A model generated the notes under the pieces. It had not been told where the DNA came from. It was given only the letters and a program-made list of their open reading frames with translations, and searched no databases. The position numbers were made by a program, and so were the translations under genes. A DNA stretch of 64,000 nt from Carposina sasakii (taxonomy: Eukaryota; Arthropoda; Insecta; Lepidoptera; Carposinidae): the NCBI GenBank assembly GCA_014607495.2, contig CP053172.1, forward strand, positions 5,532,888-5,596,887, given 5' to 3'. Numbering within the stretch: position 1 is the first letter of the stretch; each line of letters begins with the position of its first letter. This document shows positions 1 to 12,364 of the stretch, piece after piece.

Positions 1-314
1 AACAATTTCAAAACTGATTTTTTACCTCTCCTGAAAAATGCTGATGTCGTGTCGCAACCAGTTACTGCATGTAGAAATAAGATATGATTTTGGCATTTTG
101 AAAAAGCAGATAAACTCTTGGATGAATATATTTTTGATTGTTGTTCAGCTTTCCCAGGTTTTAAAAAATAAATAATTTTTTCGGTTGGCGTTCGAGCAGT
201 AAGTAATACCAACAAATCAACATCTTCACCAACAACAATAGTTGGATTTGTCGAGTTAAATTGTTCTATTGCTGTTTCAACTATCAGGACATCAGCATCA
301 TTATCAGCTTGCGC

Positions 315-1157
315 CGAACGCCAACCGAAAAAATTATTTATTTTTTAAAACCTGGGAAAGCTGAACAACAATCAAAAATATATTCATCCAAGAGTTTATC
401 TGCTTTTTCAAAATGCCAAAATCATATCTTATTTCTACATGCAGTAACTGGTTGCGACACGACATCAGCATTTTTCAGGAGAGGTAAAAAATCAGTTTTG
501 AAATTGTTTGAGAGACAAGATTTAGTTGATTGTGCTGACGTTTTCAAAGAAAGTACTTCTACTCCACAAGCTGTAATCACCAACGGAATTCGCTTTCTTC
601 TTTCCGTTTACGGAGCTCCAAAAAAAATTACGTGCTTAGATAAGTTTCGATACTTATCTTTTGCAAAAAATACGCATAAAAAAAAACAAGTACAATTAGC
701 TTGTCTTCCTCCAACCTCTGCTTCTGCTTATCAACATCTATTTCGGGTATATTATCAAGTTCAAGTATGGCTCGGTAATAAACTAAACCCAGAAGACTGG
801 GGTTGGAAGTTAATTGACAATATATTGGAACCAGTTCAGACTTTACTCCCTCCTGCACCGGAAAAACTCCTCAATTCAATTTTTTGCAATTGCAAAACGG
901 GGTGTAATGCTAAATGCGGCTGTAAAAAAGTTGGGTTGTTTTGTTCATTAGCATGTATCAGTTGTCGAGGCCAATCGTGCTCCAATGTTCAATCGCCAGA
1001 AGAAGAGGATTCTTACGATATAGGCGAGGAGACATCTGATGCATCGCTCTTTGAACAATTTATTTGTACCCAGCAGGAAGAAGAAGAAGAAGAAGGAGAA
1101 GAAGTGCAAGACAGTATGGATTATGTTCCATTAAACGAGTATCTATCAGACGAATAA
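315..1157 (+). pseudogene. 3' part of a PIN/FEN-like, CxC cysteine-rich protein gene (copy 1)
   Basis: The frame is open from 261, but the part before 315 belongs to the flipped loop, so only 315-1157 is gene sequence. There is no ATG at the front. The protein shows FLHAVTGCDTTSAFFRRGK, which resembles the end of a PIN/FEN1-type nuclease fold, and then a cysteine cluster beginning CNCKTGCNAKCGCKK and continuing to SCRGQSCSN, similar in spacing to Tesmin/TSO1 CxC zinc-binding regions. It ends in an acidic Glu-rich tail and LSDE. An AATAAA lies at about 1219. Similar proteins occur in many insect genomes as multicopy genes of unknown function. The nuclease assignment is my inference. Confidence 0.55.
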
Positions 1158-2396
1158 TTTTTTCAATTTACTCATTACTTACACCGCTCTTGTCATTTAC
1201 TATAGTACCATTTTAAATTTAATAAAATAGTTTTTTAACTCAACAGAACCACAATAGATCGTGGAATAGGCCTACCGGGGAAACCACGTAAAAAAAACGC
1301 GTCATGTACACTACCTCACGGGTGGCGCGGAAACGTGTGCATATTATGAATAACACAACTTTTTCAACATTTTGCATCGCTATATCTCCGAAATGGCGAT
1401 TCTTAGGAAAAAAAGTGTATGAACAATTTTTGTAGATAATTGGATGATGAATATTTTTTGTCTCACCTATTTTCATGATAGAACTTACCGTTTAGCTGGA
1501 AAACTCAAAAACCGATTTTTGCAACATTTGACCTTCAATAAAAATTTTTCCACACATTGGATTGATGTGGATAATTGACAAATTGTATGTAATGGTGTTC
1601 CCAACATTCATGCAAATTTTTAGCAAGGTGCGAATTAATGTAACCTTACCCCTATTTTTGTAGCTAATTTGACTGGACTAAAAAATGAGAATTTTTATAA
1701 TCAAATTGATTTCAGGTCGCTTGAAAATTGATCGTAAGCATAATTTGAACAATGTATATAATGAAGAAAAGAATCAGCAGAGTAATTGACAGGGAGAAGG
1801 TCGTCAGTTGAATAATATAGATGGTTAATGCATACTCGGATTGAATACCTGCTCGGCACATATAATCCCCTTGCTGACGATTTTACCCCTATCGATAGAT
1901 CTGCTGACGCTTTTTTTTATCATTTTTATAGCATAAAGAATAACCTGTATCAGTTTCATTCGACCGGAAATGAAATGAAAATAATTATTTTTAATATAGG
2001 TATATATAACCTGCTGACGTACAACCCGCCATTTTCTTCACAGCTGACGGTTTCTATAATTATTATTATTGTTAAAACTACTGATGTGCAAATTTTCGGA
2101 CGAACAGAAATAATTTTTGGATTTTTTTTTTTGACATACTTGAAATTCTCTCCCCACTCGCCCCACCCTGAGTGCGCCTGCTGACGCTCAATTCAATTGA
2201 TGTCCTCATCTAAACTATCAATTGCACTCAAAATCGATCGGCCTAAAATCACCATCAAAAATGCAACGCTACCTCCCGGACTATAATACAATTTGAATTT
2301 TTGATATTAAAATTTTTCTGAAAAACGTTCGGCGGGCCGGATTAAAACCTCGTACGGGCCGGATCCGGCCCGCGGGCCGTAGTTTGCCCATCCCTG
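1158..2396 (+). mobile_element. hAT-like element, right part with subterminal repeats (copy 1)
   Basis: The right end reads CCCATCCCTG at 2387-2396 and is flanked by ACCTAAAC, the same 8-bp sequence that flanks the small hAT element at 42406-42745. The last 120 bp is a GC-rich stretch of CGGGCCG motifs typical of hAT ends. Six CTGACG motifs (five as GCTGACG at 1873, 1903, 2013, 2043 and 2180, one reversed near 1802) look like subterminal transposase-binding repeats. The left end is lost because the array folds back, so it is unclear whether the CxC gene lies inside this element. No transposase is seen. Confidence 0.6.
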
Positions 2397-3227
2397 ACCT
2401 AAACCATTCAACATCATCATCGACATTTATCATCATCACCTGCGCTTGTGTTTACCGTTCATACAGCAATAACACAAAAATCACGCGTACACCCCTTAAG
2501 ACAACATTTCCAAATAAAATAGTTTTCAGACGCACTACACTATAGTCAACATGTACCCTTATCCTTTCATCTTTCTTTTTCACTGAAGTATCATACACTG
2601 CACAATATTTACAAACCACACTGTTCTCCAAACACTTGTATACCTTCTCTTTTATGATCAGTTGCTTAGCAACAGGAATATCGTCCTTATTATCTTTAAA
2701 CTTAACTGAAATCTCTTCAATCTTCCTAGGTTCATATCTTTCCACAAACTTTGCTAAATCCTCATGCTGCTTACATACGCCGACATAATCATTCATCCAT
2801 TCGTCATATTTCACCAGAAACTGCTCTGATATCTTCTCCGACTTTAACACTACATTTTTATCACTGTCTGTATATTCAACAAAATAATCTTCTTTTATCA
2901 CCTTCGTCATATTCTGTTTGTTTACATTATTTGACTTCAACATGACATCTTCCTTGTCATTGTCATCGACTTCTTTCACTTGCTTAGGCTGATAACTTTC
3001 CACTAATTCACCACTTGCTCGGTATAATTTCTATCGCCAACGTGACAATCTGGAACATTAGACTCAACACAATTAACCTGACTCATCCATTCATCATATT
3101 TCTTTAACAACTGAACACATCCATTCTTCATCACTAACATTACCCTTTTAAGGAAATCTTGACCAATTATTACATTGTAGGGCAAACAACACTTTTTAAC
3201 TATATATAAAACAACATTATTATGGTA
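2397..3227 (-). mobile_element. Gypsy-A fragment, protease end and start of RT (copy 1)
   Basis: Minus-strand coding at 3003-3305 and 2452-3003. The protease-side peptide NVIIGQDFLKRVMLVMKNG is shared with the longer copy at 43330-43596. The next part contains VKKKDERIRVHVDYSVV, which looks like a decayed Gypsy RT N-terminus (VKKKDGS-R-CVDYR). The frame is broken between the two, and the first ORF starts inside PLE sequence. The boundary at 3216-3227 is ATTATTATGGTA, the PLE target site. Confidence 0.6.
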
Positions 3228-3379
3228 TCTATTGAGGGATCGCCCACCACCGGGCCCTATACCCTCCGCTGACCCTCGGATCTGCCTACTCATGATCACG
3301 AACACAAGACACTACAGTCGCAACGAGAAGCCAGATCCAAGCACCTAGCATGCAACCATAAATACATAGCTGCTAATCC

Positions 3380-3448
3380 GAAAACCAATTAAAATTTTAA
3401 TCGACATATGTTTCGCCAACACCCGTGGCATCATCAGGATTAGTTTTC
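3380..3448 (-). ncRNA. Hammerhead ribozyme motif, mirror copy
   Basis: Reverse-complement twin of 5969-6037, with the same core, stems and cleavage triplet. Confidence 0.62.
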
Positions 3449-3724
3449 CATGTTAGTTCTATCTACCGAACCAACTAACTAACAACTAAAACCAATGTAT
3501 TGCAAATCATTTTTGTACCCTCAATCAACATAAAAAAATAAATGTTAATACCTACATATTAGTTTAGAAATGTAAAATTATTATAGATAAATAATTATTA
3601 AAAATATACATTAGTTATTAATTGTTAAATTATTAGAAGAAAAATAAATTTATAATAATATTAAATATATATAAAAAAAGACCATATCAAGGCTGTACGA
3701 CAAAGTCATTACCTTTGTCCGATC

Positions 3725-4702
3725 CTATTGACTTTGACATTGACAGATTGCAGCCAAAACTGGGCTAGTGTTTACAAAATCTATTTGATTATTTACCAAA
3801 TTAATACCTGAAAATTTTGCTTTCATAATTTCCAGTTTTTCTAAAATAGACAGACGGATGCCTTTATCTGCAACATGTAGAACTCTTAACTCATTATTAT
3901 CTGCCAGGGAGTGGCCCGCCTGGAGTAAATGTTCGGCAAAGTTGGATTTATTAGGATTACCATTTCTAAAAGCTGATATATGTTCCTTGTATCGAACATT
4001 AAAACTGCGACCAGTTTGTCCAATGTAACAAGCATCACATTCATCACACTTCAACTGGTATACACCTGATTTCTTTTTAAGTTCCAACTTTTGTTTTGTG
4101 TTAATTAACTTTTGTAATGAATTATAAGTCCTAAACGCCACAAATATGTCTTCTTTTTTTAATAATTTAGATAATTTTTCTGAAAAACCTCCATAATATG
4201 TCAAACTACCAGTGTATGGTTTTTGAATCTGATCAACTTTAGGGTATAACATTTGTTTAACCAAAATGTTTTCCTTTTTATTGACCAGATTATAAATTAA
4301 TTGAGGACTGTACCCATTAGATCTGGCAATTTGAACAATGGTATTAAATTCTTTATTATAATTGTAATTGTTAAGCGGTAAAGTTACCAGTCTATGTATC
4401 ATAGACTTATAAGCCGCTAATTTATGTTGCCATGGGTGGAAAGAATCAACCGGTATTGTGACATCTGTATGGGTAGGTTTCCGGTATACAGCAAAATCAT
4501 GAAATTTATCTAATCTTGATATAGTTAAATCCAAAAAATTTATGCTATTATTAACTTCTTCTTCAATTTTGAATTTAATTTTGGCATGCTTGGTATTAAT
4601 TTTGTTGACAAAAACATGAAACTGTCTCACTGAGCCTGTCCAACACAAGATAACATCATCTACATATCTAAAATAATATTTTATCTTACTATTGTTAACT
4701 AT
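3725..4702 (-). pseudogene. Penelope-like element ORF, RT C-terminus plus GIY-YIG endonuclease (copy 1)
   Basis: PLEs move by target-primed reverse transcription with one protein made of an RT and a GIY-YIG nuclease. Here the open frame starts just upstream of the RT catalytic YVDD box (about 4655-4666) and runs to a stop at 3725. The C-terminal half shows GVYQLKCDECDACYIGQTGR followed by YKEH, a GIY-YIG nuclease core with a cysteine pair. Most of the RT (palm and fingers upstream of YVDD) is missing because the copy is 5'-truncated at the 12-nt hinge. There is no ATG start. Its mirror twin is 4715-5692. Confidence 0.85.
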
Positions 4703-4714
4703 AAACTTATTTTC

Positions 4715-5692
4715 ATAGTTAACAATAGTAAGATAAAATATTATTTTAGATATGTAGATGATGTTATCTTGTGTTGGACAGGCTCAGTGAGACAGTTTCA
4801 TGTTTTTGTCAACAAAATTAATACCAAGCATGCCAAAATTAAATTCAAAATTGAAGAAGAAGTTAATAATAGCATAAATTTTTTGGATTTAACTATATCA
4901 AGATTAGATAAATTTCATGATTTTGCTGTATACCGGAAACCTACCCATACAGATGTCACAATACCGGTTGATTCTTTCCACCCATGGCAACATAAATTAG
5001 CGGCTTATAAGTCTATGATACATAGACTGGTAACTTTACCGCTTAACAATTACAATTATAATAAAGAATTTAATACCATTGTTCAAATTGCCAGATCTAA
5101 TGGGTACAGTCCTCAATTAATTTATAATCTGGTCAATAAAAAGGAAAACATTTTGGTTAAACAAATGTTATACCCTAAAGTTGATCAGATTCAAAAACCA
5201 TACACTGGTAGTTTGACATATTATGGAGGTTTTTCAGAAAAATTATCTAAATTATTAAAAAAAGAAGACATATTTGTGGCGTTTAGGACTTATAATTCAT
5301 TACAAAAGTTAATTAACACAAAACAAAAGTTGGAACTTAAAAAGAAATCAGGTGTATACCAGTTGAAGTGTGATGAATGTGATGCTTGTTACATTGGACA
5401 AACTGGTCGCAGTTTTAATGTTCGATACAAGGAACATATATCAGCTTTTAGAAATGGTAATCCTAATAAATCCAACTTTGCCGAACATTTACTCCAGGCG
5501 GGCCACTCCCTGGCAGATAATAATGAGTTAAGAGTTCTACATGTTGCAGATAAAGGCATCCGTCTGTCTATTTTAGAAAAACTGGAAATTATGAAAGCAA
5601 AATTTTCAGGTATTAATTTGGTAAATAATCAAATAGATTTTGTAAACACTAGCCCAGTTTTGGCTGCAATCTGTCAATGTCAAAGTCAATAG
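4715..5692 (+). pseudogene. Penelope-like element ORF, RT C-terminus plus GIY-YIG (copy 2)
   Basis: Mirror twin of the preceding ORF, with identical protein. The YVDD box is at 4751-4762 and the nuclease CYIGQTGR motif near 5386-5409. Reading is open from the hinge, with no ATG; the first near-cognate start would be TTG at 4769. It lacks the N-terminal two thirds of the RT, so it could not be autonomous. Confidence 0.85.
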
Positions 5693-5968
5693 GATCGGAC
5701 AAAGGTAATGACTTTGTCGTACAGCCTTGATATGGTCTTTTTTTATATATATTTAATATTATTATAAATTTATTTTTCTTCTAATAATTTAACAATTAAT
5801 AACTAATGTATATTTTTAATAATTATTTATCTATAATAATTTTACATTTCTAAACTAATATGTAGGTATTAACATTTATTTTTTTATGTTGATTGAGGGT
5901 ACAAAAATGATTTGCAATACATTGGTTTTAGTTGTTAGTTAGTTGGTTCGGTAGATAGAACTAACATG

Positions 5969-6037
5969 GAAAACTAATCCTGATGATGCCACGGGTGTTG
6001 GCGAAACATATGTCGATTAAAATTTTAATTGGTTTTC
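5969..6037 (+). ncRNA. Hammerhead ribozyme motif in PLE 3' region
   Basis: The core is CTGATGA (5980-5986), stem II GCCA/TGGC (5988-5991 with 5999-6002), GAAA (6003-6006), a very short stem III (A-U and C-G pairs closing ATAT), then GTC with predicted cleavage after C6014. Stem I pairs TAATC (5975-5979) with GATTA (6015-6019) and, past an internal loop, GAAAC-type bases 5969-5974 with 6032-6037. Type I hammerheads with tiny stem III are known in PLE terminal regions. One extra U (5987) between the core and stem II departs from the usual consensus, so activity is uncertain. Confidence 0.65.
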
Positions 6038-6189
6038 GGATTAGCAGCTATGTATTTATGGTTGCATGCTAGGTGCTTGGATCTGGCTTCTCGTTGCGAC
6101 TGTAGTGTCTTGTGTTCGTGATCATGAGTAGGCAGATCCGAGGGTCAGCGGAGGGTATAGGGCCCGGTGGTGGGCGATCCCTCAATAGA

Positions 6190-7020
6190 TACCATAATAA
6201 TGTTGTTTTATATATAGTTAAAAAGTGTTGTTTGCCCTACAATGTAATAATTGGTCAAGATTTCCTTAAAAGGGTAATGTTAGTGATGAAGAATGGATGT
6301 GTTCAGTTGTTAAAGAAATATGATGAATGGATGAGTCAGGTTAATTGTGTTGAGTCTAATGTTCCAGATTGTCACGTTGGCGATAGAAATTATACCGAGC
6401 AAGTGGTGAATTAGTGGAAAGTTATCAGCCTAAGCAAGTGAAAGAAGTCGATGACAATGACAAGGAAGATGTCATGTTGAAGTCAAATAATGTAAACAAA
6501 CAGAATATGACGAAGGTGATAAAAGAAGATTATTTTGTTGAATATACAGACAGTGATAAAAATGTAGTGTTAAAGTCGGAGAAGATATCAGAGCAGTTTC
6601 TGGTGAAATATGACGAATGGATGAATGATTATGTCGGCGTATGTAAGCAGCATGAGGATTTAGCAAAGTTTGTGGAAAGATATGAACCTAGGAAGATTGA
6701 AGAGATTTCAGTTAAGTTTAAAGATAATAAGGACGATATTCCTGTTGCTAAGCAACTGATCATAAAAGAGAAGGTATACAAGTGTTTGGAGAACAGTGTG
6801 GTTTGTAAATATTGTGCAGTGTATGATACTTCAGTGAAAAAGAAAGATGAAAGGATAAGGGTACATGTTGACTATAGTGTAGTGCGTCTGAAAACTATTT
6901 TATTTGGAAATGTTGTCTTAAGGGGTGTACGCGTGATTTTTGTGTTATTGCTGTATGAACGGTAAACACAAGCGCAGGTGATGATGATAAATGTCGATGA
7001 TGATGTTGAATGGTTTAGGT
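6190..7020 (+). mobile_element. Gypsy-A fragment (mirror copy 2)
   Basis: Mirror of 2397-3227. Coding runs 6112-6414 (fused to the PLE tail) and 6414-6965. The protein text is identical to the copy 1 fragment. Confidence 0.6.
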
Positions 7021-8259
7021 CAGGGATGGGCAAACTACGGCCCGCGGGCCGGATCCGGCCCGTACGAGGTTTTAATCCGGCCCGCCGAACGTTTTTCAGA
7101 AAAATTTTAATATCAAAAATTCAAATTGTATTATAGTCCGGGAGGTAGCGTTGCATTTTTGATGGTGATTTTAGGCCGATCGATTTTGAGTGCAATTGAT
7201 AGTTTAGATGAGGACATCAATTGAATTGAGCGTCAGCAGGCGCACTCAGGGTGGGGCGAGTGGGGAGAGAATTTCAAGTATGTCAAAAAAAAAAATCCAA
7301 AAATTATTTCTGTTCGTCCGAAAATTTGCACATCAGTAGTTTTAACAATAATAATAATTATAGAAACCGTCAGCTGTGAAGAAAATGGCGGGTTGTACGT
7401 CAGCAGGTTATATATACCTATATTAAAAATAATTATTTTCATTTCATTTCCGGTCGAATGAAACTGATACAGGTTATTCTTTATGCTATAAAAATGATAA
7501 AAAAAAGCGTCAGCAGATCTATCGATAGGGGTAAAATCGTCAGCAAGGGGATTATATGTGCCGAGCAGGTATTCAATCCGAGTATGCATTAACCATCTAT
7601 ATTATTCAACTGACGACCTTCTCCCTGTCAATTACTCTGCTGATTCTTTTCTTCATTATATACATTGTTCAAATTATGCTTACGATCAATTTTCAAGCGA
7701 CCTGAAATCAATTTGATTATAAAAATTCTCATTTTTTAGTCCAGTCAAATTAGCTACAAAAATAGGGGTAAGGTTACATTAATTCGCACCTTGCTAAAAA
7801 TTTGCATGAATGTTGGGAACACCATTACATACAATTTGTCAATTATCCACATCAATCCAATGTGTGGAAAAATTTTTATTGAAGGTCAAATGTTGCAAAA
7901 ATCGGTTTTTTGAGTTTTCCAGCTAAACGGTAAGTTCTATCATGAAAATAGGTGAGACAAAAAATATTCATCATCCAATTATCTACAAAAATTGTTCATA
8001 CACTTTTTTTCCTAAGAATCGCCATTTCGGAGATATAGCGATGCAAAATGTTGAAAAAGTTGTGTTATTCATAATATGCACACGTTTCCGCGCCACCCGT
8101 GAGGTAGTGTACATGACGCGTTTTTTTTACGTGGTTTCCCCGGTAGGCCTATTCCACGATCTATTGTGGTTCTGTTGAGTTAAAAAACTATTTTATTAAA
8201 TTTAAAATGGTACTATAGTAAATGACAAGAGCGGTGTAAGTAATGAGTAAATTGAAAAA
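7021..8259 (-). mobile_element. hAT-like element, right part (mirror copy 2)
   Basis: Mirror image of 1158-2396. It begins at the terminal CAGGGATGGG at 7021 and carries the same CTGACG cluster in reverse. It is bordered by the same 8-bp flank on the Gypsy-A side. Confidence 0.6.
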
Positions 8260-8260
8260 A

Positions 8261-9104
8261 TTATTCGTCTGATAGATACTCGTTTAATGGAACATAATCC
8301 ATACTGTCTTGCACTTCTTCTCCTTCTTCTTCTTCTTCTTCCTGCTGGGTACAAATAAATTGTTCAAAGAGCGATGCATCAGATGTCTCCTCGCCTATAT
8401 CGTAAGAATCCTCTTCTTCTGGCGATTGAACATTGGAGCACGATTGGCCTCGACAACTGATACATGCTAATGAACAAAACAACCCAACTTTTTTACAGCC
8501 GCATTTAGCATTACACCCCGTTTTGCAATTGCAAAAAATTGAATTGAGGAGTTTTTCCGGTGCAGGAGGGAGTAAAGTCTGAACTGGTTCCAATATATTG
8601 TCAATTAACTTCCAACCCCAGTCTTCTGGGTTTAGTTTATTACCGAGCCATACTTGAACTTGATAATATACCCGAAATAGATGTTGATAAGCAGAAGCAG
8701 AGGTTGGAGGAAGACAAGCTAATTGTACTTGTTTTTTTTTATGCGTATTTTTTGCAAAAGATAAGTATCGAAACTTATCTAAGCACGTAATTTTTTTTGG
8801 AGCTCCGTAAACGGAAAGAAGAAAGCGAATTCCGTTGGTGATTACAGCTTGTGGAGTAGAAGTACTTTCTTTGAAAACGTCAGCACAATCAACTAAATCT
8901 TGTCTCTCAAACAATTTCAAAACTGATTTTTTACCTCTCCTGAAAAATGCTGATGTCGTGTCGCAACCAGTTACTGCATGTAGAAATAAGATATGATTTT
9001 GGCATTTTGAAAAAGCAGATAAACTCTTGGATGAATATATTTTTGATTGTTGTTCAGCTTTCCCAGGTTTTAAAAAAATAAATAATTTTTTCGGTTGGCG
9101 TTCG
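8261..9104 (-). pseudogene. PIN/FEN-like, CxC protein gene fragment (mirror copy 2)
   Basis: Mirror image of 315-1157, with the same protein from the RTPTEKII segment to the LSDE end. An in-frame ATG gives a 219-residue product at 8261-8920, but homology continues upstream to the hinge at 9104. One A-run length differs from copy 1. The 5' part of the gene is replaced by the 120-nt loop and the opposing arm, so this cannot encode the whole protein. Confidence 0.5.
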
Positions 9105-10072
9105 GCGCAAGCTGATAATGATGCTGATGTCCTGATAGTTGAAACAGCAATAGAACAATTTAACTCGACAAATCCAACTATTGTTGTTGGTGAAGATGTT
9201 GATTTGTTGGTATTACTTACTGCTCGAACGCCAACCGAAAAAATTATTTATTTTTTAAAACCTGGGAAAGCTGAACAACAATCAAAAATATATTCATCCA
9301 AGAGTTTATCTGCTTTTTCAAAATGCCAAAATCATATCTTATTTCTACATGCAGTAACTGGTTGCGACACGACATCAGCATTTTTCAGGAGAGGTAAAAA
9401 ATCAGTTTTGAAATTGTTTGAGAGACAAGATTTAGTTGATTGTGCTGACGTTTTCAAAGAAAGTACCTCTACTCCACAAGCTGTAATCACCAACGGAATT
9501 CGCTTTCTTCTTTCCGTTTACGGAGCTCCAAAAAAAATTACGTGCTTAGATAAGTTTCGATACTTATCTTTTGCAAAAAATACGCATAAAAAAAACAAGT
9601 ACAATTAGCTTGTCTTCCTCCAACCTCTGCTTCTGCTTATCAACATCTATTTCGGGTATATTATCAAGTTCAAGTATGGCTCGGTAATAAACTAAACCCA
9701 GAAGACTGGGGTTGGAAGTTAATTGACAATATATTGGAACCAGTTCAGACTTTACTCCCTCCTGCACCGGAAAAACTCCTCAATTCAATTTTTTGCAATT
9801 GCAAAACGGGATGTAATGCTAAATGCGGCTGTAAAAAAGTTGGGTTGTTTTGTTCATTAGCATGTATCAGTTGTCGAGGCCAATCGTGCTCCAATGTTCA
9901 ATCGCCAGAAGAAGAGGATTCTTACGATATAGGCGAGGAGACATCTGATGCATCGCTCTTTGAACAATTTATTTGTACCCAGCAGGAAGAAGAAGAAGAA
10001 GAAGAAGAAGGAGAAGAAGTGCAAGACAGTATGGATTATGTTCCATTAAACGAGTATCTATCAGACGAATAA
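9105..10072 (+). pseudogene. PIN/FEN-like, CxC protein gene, longest copy, frameshifted
   Basis: This copy holds the loop in the sense orientation, so the natural protein is read furthest upstream here: DADVLIVETAIEQF, then VVGEDVDLLVLLTA, then the GCDTTS segment. Spaced acidic residues followed by GCD resemble the PIN/FEN1 I-region. Reading is open from 9027 to 9608, then an A run one base shorter than in copy 1 (about 9588) shifts the frame. The rest, including the CxC cysteine cluster and a Glu run two residues longer than copy 1, is open at 9734-10072. Residues before the loop come from the inverted arm and are not native. Confidence 0.55.
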
Positions 10073-11312
10073 TTTTTTCAATTTACTCATTACTTACACC
10101 GCTCTTGTCATTTACTATAGTACCATTTTAAATTTAATAAAATAGTTTTTTAACTCAACAGAACCACAATAGATCGTGGAATAGGCCTACCGGGGAAACC
10201 ACGTAAAAAAAACGCATCATGTACACTACCTCACGGGTGGCGCGGAAACGTGTGCATATTATGAATAACACAACTTTTTCAACATTTTGCATCGCTATAT
10301 CTCCGAAATGGCGATTCTTAGGAAAAAAAGTGTATGAACAATTTTTGTAGATAATTGGATGATGAATAATTTTTGTCTCACCTATTTTCATGATAGAACT
10401 TACCGTTTAGCTGGAAAACTCAAAAAACCGATTTTTGCAACATTTGACCTTCAATAAAAATTTTTCCACACATTGGATTGATGTGGATAATTGACAAATT
10501 GTATGTAATGGTGTTCCCAACATTCATGCAAATTTTTAGCAAGGTGCGAATTAATGTAACCTTACCCCTATTTTTGTAGCTAATTTGACTGGACTAAAAA
10601 ATGAGAATTTTTATAATCAAATTGATTTCAGGTCGCTTGAAAATTGATCGTAAGCATAATTTGAACAATGTATATAATGAAGAAAAGAATCAGCAGAGTA
10701 ATTGACAGGGAGAAGGTCGTCAGTTGAATAATATAGATGGTTAATGCATACTCGGATTGAATACCTGCTCGGCACATATAATCCCCTTGCTGACGATTTT
10801 ACCCCTATCGATAGATCTGCTGACGCTTTTTTTTATCATTTTTATAGCATAAAGAATAACCTGTATCAGTTTCATTCGACCGGAAATGAAATGAAAATAA
10901 TTATTTTTAATATAGGTATATATAACCTGCTGACGTACAACCCGCCATTTTCTTCACAGCTGACGGTTTCTATAATTATTATTATTGTTAAAACTACTGA
11001 TGTGCAAATTTTCGGACGAACAGAAATAATTTTTGGATTTTTTTTTTTGACATACTTGAAATTCTCTCCCCACTCGCCCCACCCTGAGTGCGCCTGCTGA
11101 CGCTCAATTCAATTGATGTCCTCATCTAAACTATCAATTGCACTCAAAATCGATCGGCCTAAAATCACCATCAAAAATGCAACGCTACCTCCCGGACTAT
11201 AATACAATTTGAATTTTTGATATTAAAATTTTTCTGAAAAACGTTCGGCGGGCCGGATTAAAACCTCGTACGGGCCGGATCCGGCCCGCGGGCCGTAGTT
11301 TGCCCATCCCTG
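10073..11312 (+). mobile_element. hAT-like element, right part (copy 3)
   Basis: Third copy, ending CCCATCCCTG at 11303-11312 and followed by ACCTAAAC and Gypsy-A sequence. It differs from copy 1 by a few bases, for example near 10215 and 10368. Confidence 0.6.
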
Positions 11313-12143
11313 ACCTAAACCATTCAACATCATCATCGACATTTATCATCATCACCTGCGCTTGTGTTTACCGTTCATACAGCAATAACACAAAAATCAC
11401 GCGTACACCCCTTAAGACAACATTTCCAAATAAAATAGTTTTCAGACGCACTACACTATAGTCAACATGTACCCTTATCCTTTCATCTTTCTTTTTCACT
11501 GAAGTATCATACACTGCACAATATTTACAAACCACACTGTTCTCCAAACACTTGTATACCTTCTCTTTTATGATCAGTTGCTTAGCAACAGGAATATCGT
11601 CCTTATTATCTTTAAACTTAACTGAAATCTCTTCAATCTTCCTAGGTTCATATCTTTCCACAAACTTTGCTAAATCCTCATGCTGCTTACATACGCCGAC
11701 ATAATCATTCATCCATTCGTCATATTTCACCAGAAACTGCTCTGATATCTTCTCCGACTTTAACACTACATTTTTATCACTGTCTGTATATTCAACAAAA
11801 TAATCTTCTTTTATCACCTTCGTCATATTCTGTTTGTTTACATTATTTGACTTCAACATGACATCTTCCTTGTCATTGTCATCGACTTCTTTCACTTGCT
11901 TAGGCTGATAACTTTCCACTAATTCACCACTTGCTCGGTATAATTTCTATCGCCAACGTGACAATCTGGAACATTAGACTCAACACAATTAACCTGACTC
12001 ATCCATTCATCATATTTCTTTAACAACTGAACACATCCATTCTTCATCACTAACATTACCCTTTTAAGGAAATCTTGACCAATTATTACATTGTAGGGCA
12101 AACAACACTTTTTAACTATATATAAAACAACATTATTATGGTA
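11313..12143 (-). mobile_element. Gypsy-A fragment (copy 3, left of the PLE pair)
   Basis: Same fragment as 2397-3227. Here it is the true left flank of the PLE insertion: the element resumes at 15146 with the same 12 bases, so 11313-12143 plus 15146-16275 make one minus-strand Gypsy-A split by the PLE pair. Coding pieces are 11919-12143 (protease end) and 11368-11919 (RT start). Confidence 0.65.
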
Positions 12144-12295
12144 TCTATTGAGGGATCGCCCACCACCGGGCCCTATACCCTCCGCTGACCCTCGGATCTG
12201 CCTACTCATGATCACGAACACAAGACACTACAGTCGCAACGAGAAGCCAGATCCAAGCACCTAGCATGCAACCATAAATACATAGCTGCTAATCC

Positions 12296-12364
12296 GAAAA
12301 CCAATTAAAATTTTAATCGACATATGTTTCGCCAACACCCGTGGCATCATCAGGATTAGTTTTC
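12296..12364 (-). ncRNA. Hammerhead ribozyme motif, copy 3
   Basis: Same motif on the minus strand in the left half of the composite PLE. Confidence 0.62.

Noticed and set aside
1240..1476. Minus-strand frame of 78 codons, mirrored at 7942 and 10155
   Set aside because: Lies in the hAT-like non-coding part, has no family features, and is kept only because the whole arm is duplicated.
4703..4714. Hinge considered as a cruciform replication origin
   Set aside because: The hinge falls inside truncated PLE coding sequence; nothing beyond the inverted repeat supports an origin.
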